Assembly (NCBI GenBank): GCA_965150505.1
Contig: CBCTVZ010000005.1
Span: forward strand, 1 to 42,475
From: JAGZHZ01 sp965150505
GTDB taxonomy: Bacteria; Bacillota; Clostridia; Lachnospirales; Lachnospiraceae
DNA length: 42,475 nucleotides
Direction: 5' to 3'
This document shows positions 39,629 to 42,475 of this stretch, piece by piece. The position numbers were made by a program, and so were the translations under genes. Position 1 is the stretch's first letter. Every line of letters starts with the position of its first letter. Under the pieces are notes generated by a model that saw nothing but the letters and a program-made list of their open reading frames with translations, was not told the DNA's origin and searched no databases.

Positions 39629-42391
39629 ATGGATTATGGAAAAAACAGTCTTTTAAATCATCAACAAGATCCAAAAGCTCCCAAGATCAGAAAAAAACTC
39701 CGGCTTTCTGCTGTAAAGATCGTTCTGCTTTCTTTTATAGCAGTCCTCGTACTTGGAATCTGCGCCGGATTTGGAATGATCAACGGTCTGATTGAAGATG
39801 CGCCCGATATCAGCAATATCAGTCTTCGTCCTTCCGAATCTGCCACTTACATTTACGACCAAAATGGAAACCGTATTCAAAAACTGACTGCTCCATCCGC
39901 AAACCGAGAGCTTGTGACACTGGATCGCATTCCTGTCCATCTTCAGCACGCCGTCGTAGCTGTGGAAGATGAACGTTTTTACACACATAACGGAATTGAT
40001 ATCCGCGGTATCATCCGCGCTTTCTTTGTGGGACTGAAAAATGGCAGTTTCTCCGAGGGAGCTAGTACCATCACACAGCAGCTTTTAAAGAACAATGTTT
40101 TCACCGACTGGACGAGCGAATCTTCTTTCGGCGAAAAATTAAGAAGAAAATTTCAAGAACAGTATCTTGCTTTGAAGCTGGAAGAAAAGATGAATAAAGA
40201 TCAAATCTTGGAAAATTATTTAAACACCATCAATTTAGGTTCTGGCACATATGGCGTACAGGCCGCCTCGCACCGTTATTTTGATAAGGATGTATCTGAG
40301 CTGACGCTTTCTGAGTCTGCCGTTATCGCCGGCATTACTCAAAATCCTACCATGCTCAATCCAATCACTTATCCTGAGAAAAATGCAGAGCGCCGTCAGA
40401 TTGTTCTAAAGAAAATGCTCAAGCAAGGATATATCTCAGATGCGCAATATCAAGAAGCCTTAAGCGACAACGTATATGAGAGGATTCAACAGACAAATAT
40501 CGAAGTCTCCGACGAGGAAGACGATCCTTATTCTTATTATGTCGATGCTCTGATCAATCAGGTAATGGAGGTACTCCAGACCGAAAAAGGCTATTCCTAC
40601 GATCAGGCATATCACGCTGTCTATTCCAGTGGTTTGAAAATTTATTCTGCGCAGGACCAGAATATTCAAAAAATCTGCGATGAAGAATTTGCAAATCTTG
40701 CCAACTTCCCAGCCAGCACTCAAGTTGGTCTGGACTATGCGCTCAGCATTCTCAAACCAAATGGCGAGACTGTCAACCACAGTAAAGAAATGCTCCGTAC
40801 CTATATTCAGGAACAGCTTGGCGATTCTTCTTTTAACCTTCTCTTTTCCTCAGAAGAAGAAGCCCGCAGTTGGATCGAACAGTATAAAACTGCCATCCAT
40901 GAAGAAGGCGATCAGGAAATTGCAGAACGAATCACGATCACACCACAGCCTCAGGCTTCCTGCGTAATCATGGATCAAACGACAGGATTTGTCAAAGCGA
41001 TTGTCGGAGGACGCGGTACAAAAGAAGCCAGCCTGACTTTAAACCGAGCAACTTCTTCTCCTAGACAGCCTGGCTCTACCTTTAAGATTTTGACCGCCTA
41101 TGCGCCGGCTCTTGATCTGTACGGAAAGACACTTGCCACGGTGTACAACAATGCTCCTTATATCAATAAGGACGGAAATCCGATCACAAACTGGGATGTC
41201 AATTCTTACACTGGTTTGACGACTATTCGATCAGCGATCACGACATCCATCAATATCGTAGCGGTCGAGTGCTTAAACGAAATCACGCCGCAGGCAGGTT
41301 TCGACTTTGCGCAGCGTTTTGGTATTTCCACTCTTTGTTCTCACTTAGAGACCGATTATGGTATTTTTTCTGATATCAATGAATCTCTTGTACTAGGAGG
41401 ATTGACAGATGGTGTCTATAATGTAGAACTGACTGCTGCATACGCTGCGATTGCAAATAAAGGAAATTATAATAAACCGAAATTTTTCACAAAGATTGAA
41501 GATCGAGATGGAAATATATTGATCGACAATACGCCAGCTCCTTCTTCTATTATCAAGGAATCCACCGCATATCTGCTCACAAATGCAATGCAGGATGTTG
41601 TGACCGCTGTGGATGGAACAGCAACCTCCATCAATTTGAATGGAATGCCAGTCGCTGGAAAGACAGGTACGACCTCAGATTACAGAGATATCTGGTTTGT
41701 AGCATATACGCCATATTATACTTGTGGAATCTGGGGAGGATATGACAATAACAGTCCTCTTCCTGATGTTTACGGTGACATTTATCACTCCTACAGCAAA
41801 ACGCTTTGGCAATCTATCATGTCCAGAATCCATGAAAATCTTGAGATCAGACAGTTTGAAGCGCCATCTGATATTGTGACTGCCTCTGTCTGCAAAAAAT
41901 CTGGATTACTTGCCATCCCAGGAGTCTGCGACCTTGATCCAAGAGGCTCTCAAATTTATACCGAATCGTTTGCAGCCGGAACAGAACCGACACAATATTG
42001 TACGTCACATATTTCTGTCAATATCTGTACAGAAACAGGACTTGTTGCATCTTCCACCTGTCCTTCCACTGCAAAAGTTTATATGTCTCTTCCTGCTGGA
42101 ATTTCCTTGGATACGGAAGATGCCGCATATCTTGCTCCAACTCAGGTATGCGCCGGAAACCACTCTCCGCTCGGCGGTCTGCTTGGAAACCTCACAAAAC
42201 CAATCGGAGGTTCTGAGACCGAGACAGAGACACAGCCACAGACAAACCCAAGTATCACAGATCCAATGTATCCAGATCCAAATCAGCCAACTCCGGAAAC
42301 GCAAGCTCCTCTTGATATTCCGGAAACCGTTCCAGAAACTTCACAGTCCGATCCTTTAGGATCTCTGATTGAAAATCTGAATACGCAGTGA
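39629..42391 (+). CDS. Class A penicillin-binding protein (glycosyltransferase/transpeptidase)
   Basis: About 920 residues, PBP1a type. A cytoplasmic basic start, one membrane helix (about 29-52), then the GT51 glycosyltransferase (EDERFYTHNG with catalytic Glu113, GASTITQQLLKN, LALKLEEKMNKDQILENYLN) and the transpeptidase with SxxK (Ser483-Lys486, STFK), SxN (Ser540-Asn542) and KTGT (from Lys678). After it comes a region with six cysteines (VCKKSG, GVCD, YCTSH, ICTE, TCPST, VCAG), unusual for an exported domain unless paired as disulfides, and a Thr/Glu/Pro-rich tail (from about 860). It polymerises and cross-links peptidoglycan. ATG 39629 follows AAGGAG; the frame opens 7 codons earlier without a ribosome site. 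Confidence 0.97.
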   Translation: MDYGKNSLLNHQQDPKAPKIRKKLRLSAVKIVLLSFIAVLVLGICAGFGMINGLIEDAPDISNISLRPSESATYIYDQNGNRIQKLTAPSANRELVTLDRIPVHLQHAVVAVEDERFYTHNGIDIRGIIRAFFVGLKNGSFSEGASTITQQLLKNNVFTDWTSESSFGEKLRRKFQEQYLALKLEEKMNKDQILENYLNTINLGSGTYGVQAASHRYFDKDVSELTLSESAVIAGITQNPTMLNPITYPEKNAERRQIVLKKMLKQGYISDAQYQEALSDNVYERIQQTNIEVSDEEDDPYSYYVDALINQVMEVLQTEKGYSYDQAYHAVYSSGLKIYSAQDQNIQKICDEEFANLANFPASTQVGLDYALSILKPNGETVNHSKEMLRTYIQEQLGDSSFNLLFSSEEEARSWIEQYKTAIHEEGDQEIAERITITPQPQASCVIMDQTTGFVKAIVGGRGTKEASLTLNRATSSPRQPGSTFKILTAYAPALDLYGKTLATVYNNAPYINKDGNPITNWDVNSYTGLTTIRSAITTSINIVAVECLNEITPQAGFDFAQRFGISTLCSHLETDYGIFSDINESLVLGGLTDGVYNVELTAAYAAIANKGNYNKPKFFTKIEDRDGNILIDNTPAPSSIIKESTAYLLTNAMQDVVTAVDGTATSINLNGMPVAGKTGTTSDYRDIWFVAYTPYYTCGIWGGYDNNSPLPDVYGDIYHSYSKTLWQSIMSRIHENLEIRQFEAPSDIVTASVCKKSGLLAIPGVCDLDPRGSQIYTESFAAGTEPTQYCTSHISVNICTETGLVASSTCPSTAKVYMSLPAGISLDTEDAAYLAPTQVCAGNHSPLGGLLGNLTKPIGGSETETETQPQTNPSITDPMYPDPNQPTPETQAPLDIPETVPETSQSDPLGSLIENLNTQ

Positions 42392-42427
42392 TTCTAAAAA
42401 TTTCATTTTGGATTTCTAAAAAAACGG

Positions 42428-42458
42428 TTGTAAACTTTACTTGGGGGTAAAGTAAAAA
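42428..42458 (+). promoter_or_regulatory. MerR-type promoter at the right edge
   Basis: Plus strand -35 TTGTAA (42428-42433), a 19-bp spacer and -10 TAAAAA (42453-42458). The spacer is filled by a 7-bp dyad, ACTTTAC (42434-42440) and GTAAAGT (42447-42453). Over-long spacers with such a dyad are the mark of promoters controlled by MerR-family activators. The gene it drives lies past the window end. Confidence 0.6.
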
Positions 42459-42475
42459 ATAGATAGGCATAGAAG

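Noticed and set aside
42255..42470. 71-codon minus-strand frame at the right edge
   Set aside because: It overlaps the PBP gene in antisense and the MerR-type promoter; no ribosome site of note.

Overview
The window reads as ordinary chromosomal core DNA of a Gram-positive, low-to-mid GC anaerobe of the class Clostridia, most likely family Lachnospiraceae. The basis is the mix of families (RadA, ClpC with a UVR linker, type 1B PyrD with PyrK, type 2 PyrF, a DUF4364 regulator, DUF4250, DUF1934, UppP), strong AGGAGG-type ribosome sites and sigmaA-type promoters. Genus cannot be fixed by eye. I see 41 protein genes, 36 of them on the minus strand, and no tRNA, rRNA, CRISPR array, insertion sequence or prophage.

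Layout. 1-5.4 kb: radA, a small conserved protein, clpC and a GntR/YtrA-type repressor with a self-overlapping operator. 5.4-10.3 kb: a compact purine operon purE-purM-purN-purD, with a single-pass membrane protein gene (cadherin-like outside, Q/N/M-rich tail inside) as its last cistron. 10.3-14.2 kb: a long M29 aminopeptidase, an HD 5'-nucleotidase-like protein, VanZ-like and small membrane proteins. 14.2-19.0 kb: the pyrimidine operon pyrC-pyrF-pyrK-pyrD-pyrE. 19.1-25.8 kb: the phosphate operon pstS-pstC-pstA-pstB-phoU-phoP-phoR, headed by PHO-box-like repeats. 25.8-27.4 kb: a plus-strand radical SAM gene and a DUF4364 regulator. 27.4-33.1 kb: rarA, a polysaccharide deacetylase, a small membrane protein, and clpB with DUF4250. 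33.1-36.6 kb: an acyltransferase, uppP and an exported trigger-factor-like lipoprotein. 36.7-42.4 kb: a membrane-anchored conserved protein, DUF1934, murI, a YigZ protein and a large class A PBP. The right edge ends in a MerR-type promoter whose gene lies outside the window.

The genes cover nucleotide synthesis (UMP and IMP branches), phosphate scavenging, proteostasis (ClpC, ClpB, surface foldase), DNA repair (RadA, RarA) and envelope building (MurI, UppP, PBP, deacetylase). I did not find a clearly new multi-gene system. The most interesting points are the GntR repressor sitting at the clpC-radA locus where ctsR-mcsA-mcsB usually lie, the membrane protein with a prion-like tail in the purine operon, the lipoprotein trigger factor with Thr/Glu repeats, a PstS without a lipobox cysteine, and several strong RNA hairpins close to start codons. 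Many starts were moved inside the longest reading frames on ribosome-site evidence; these are stated per gene.
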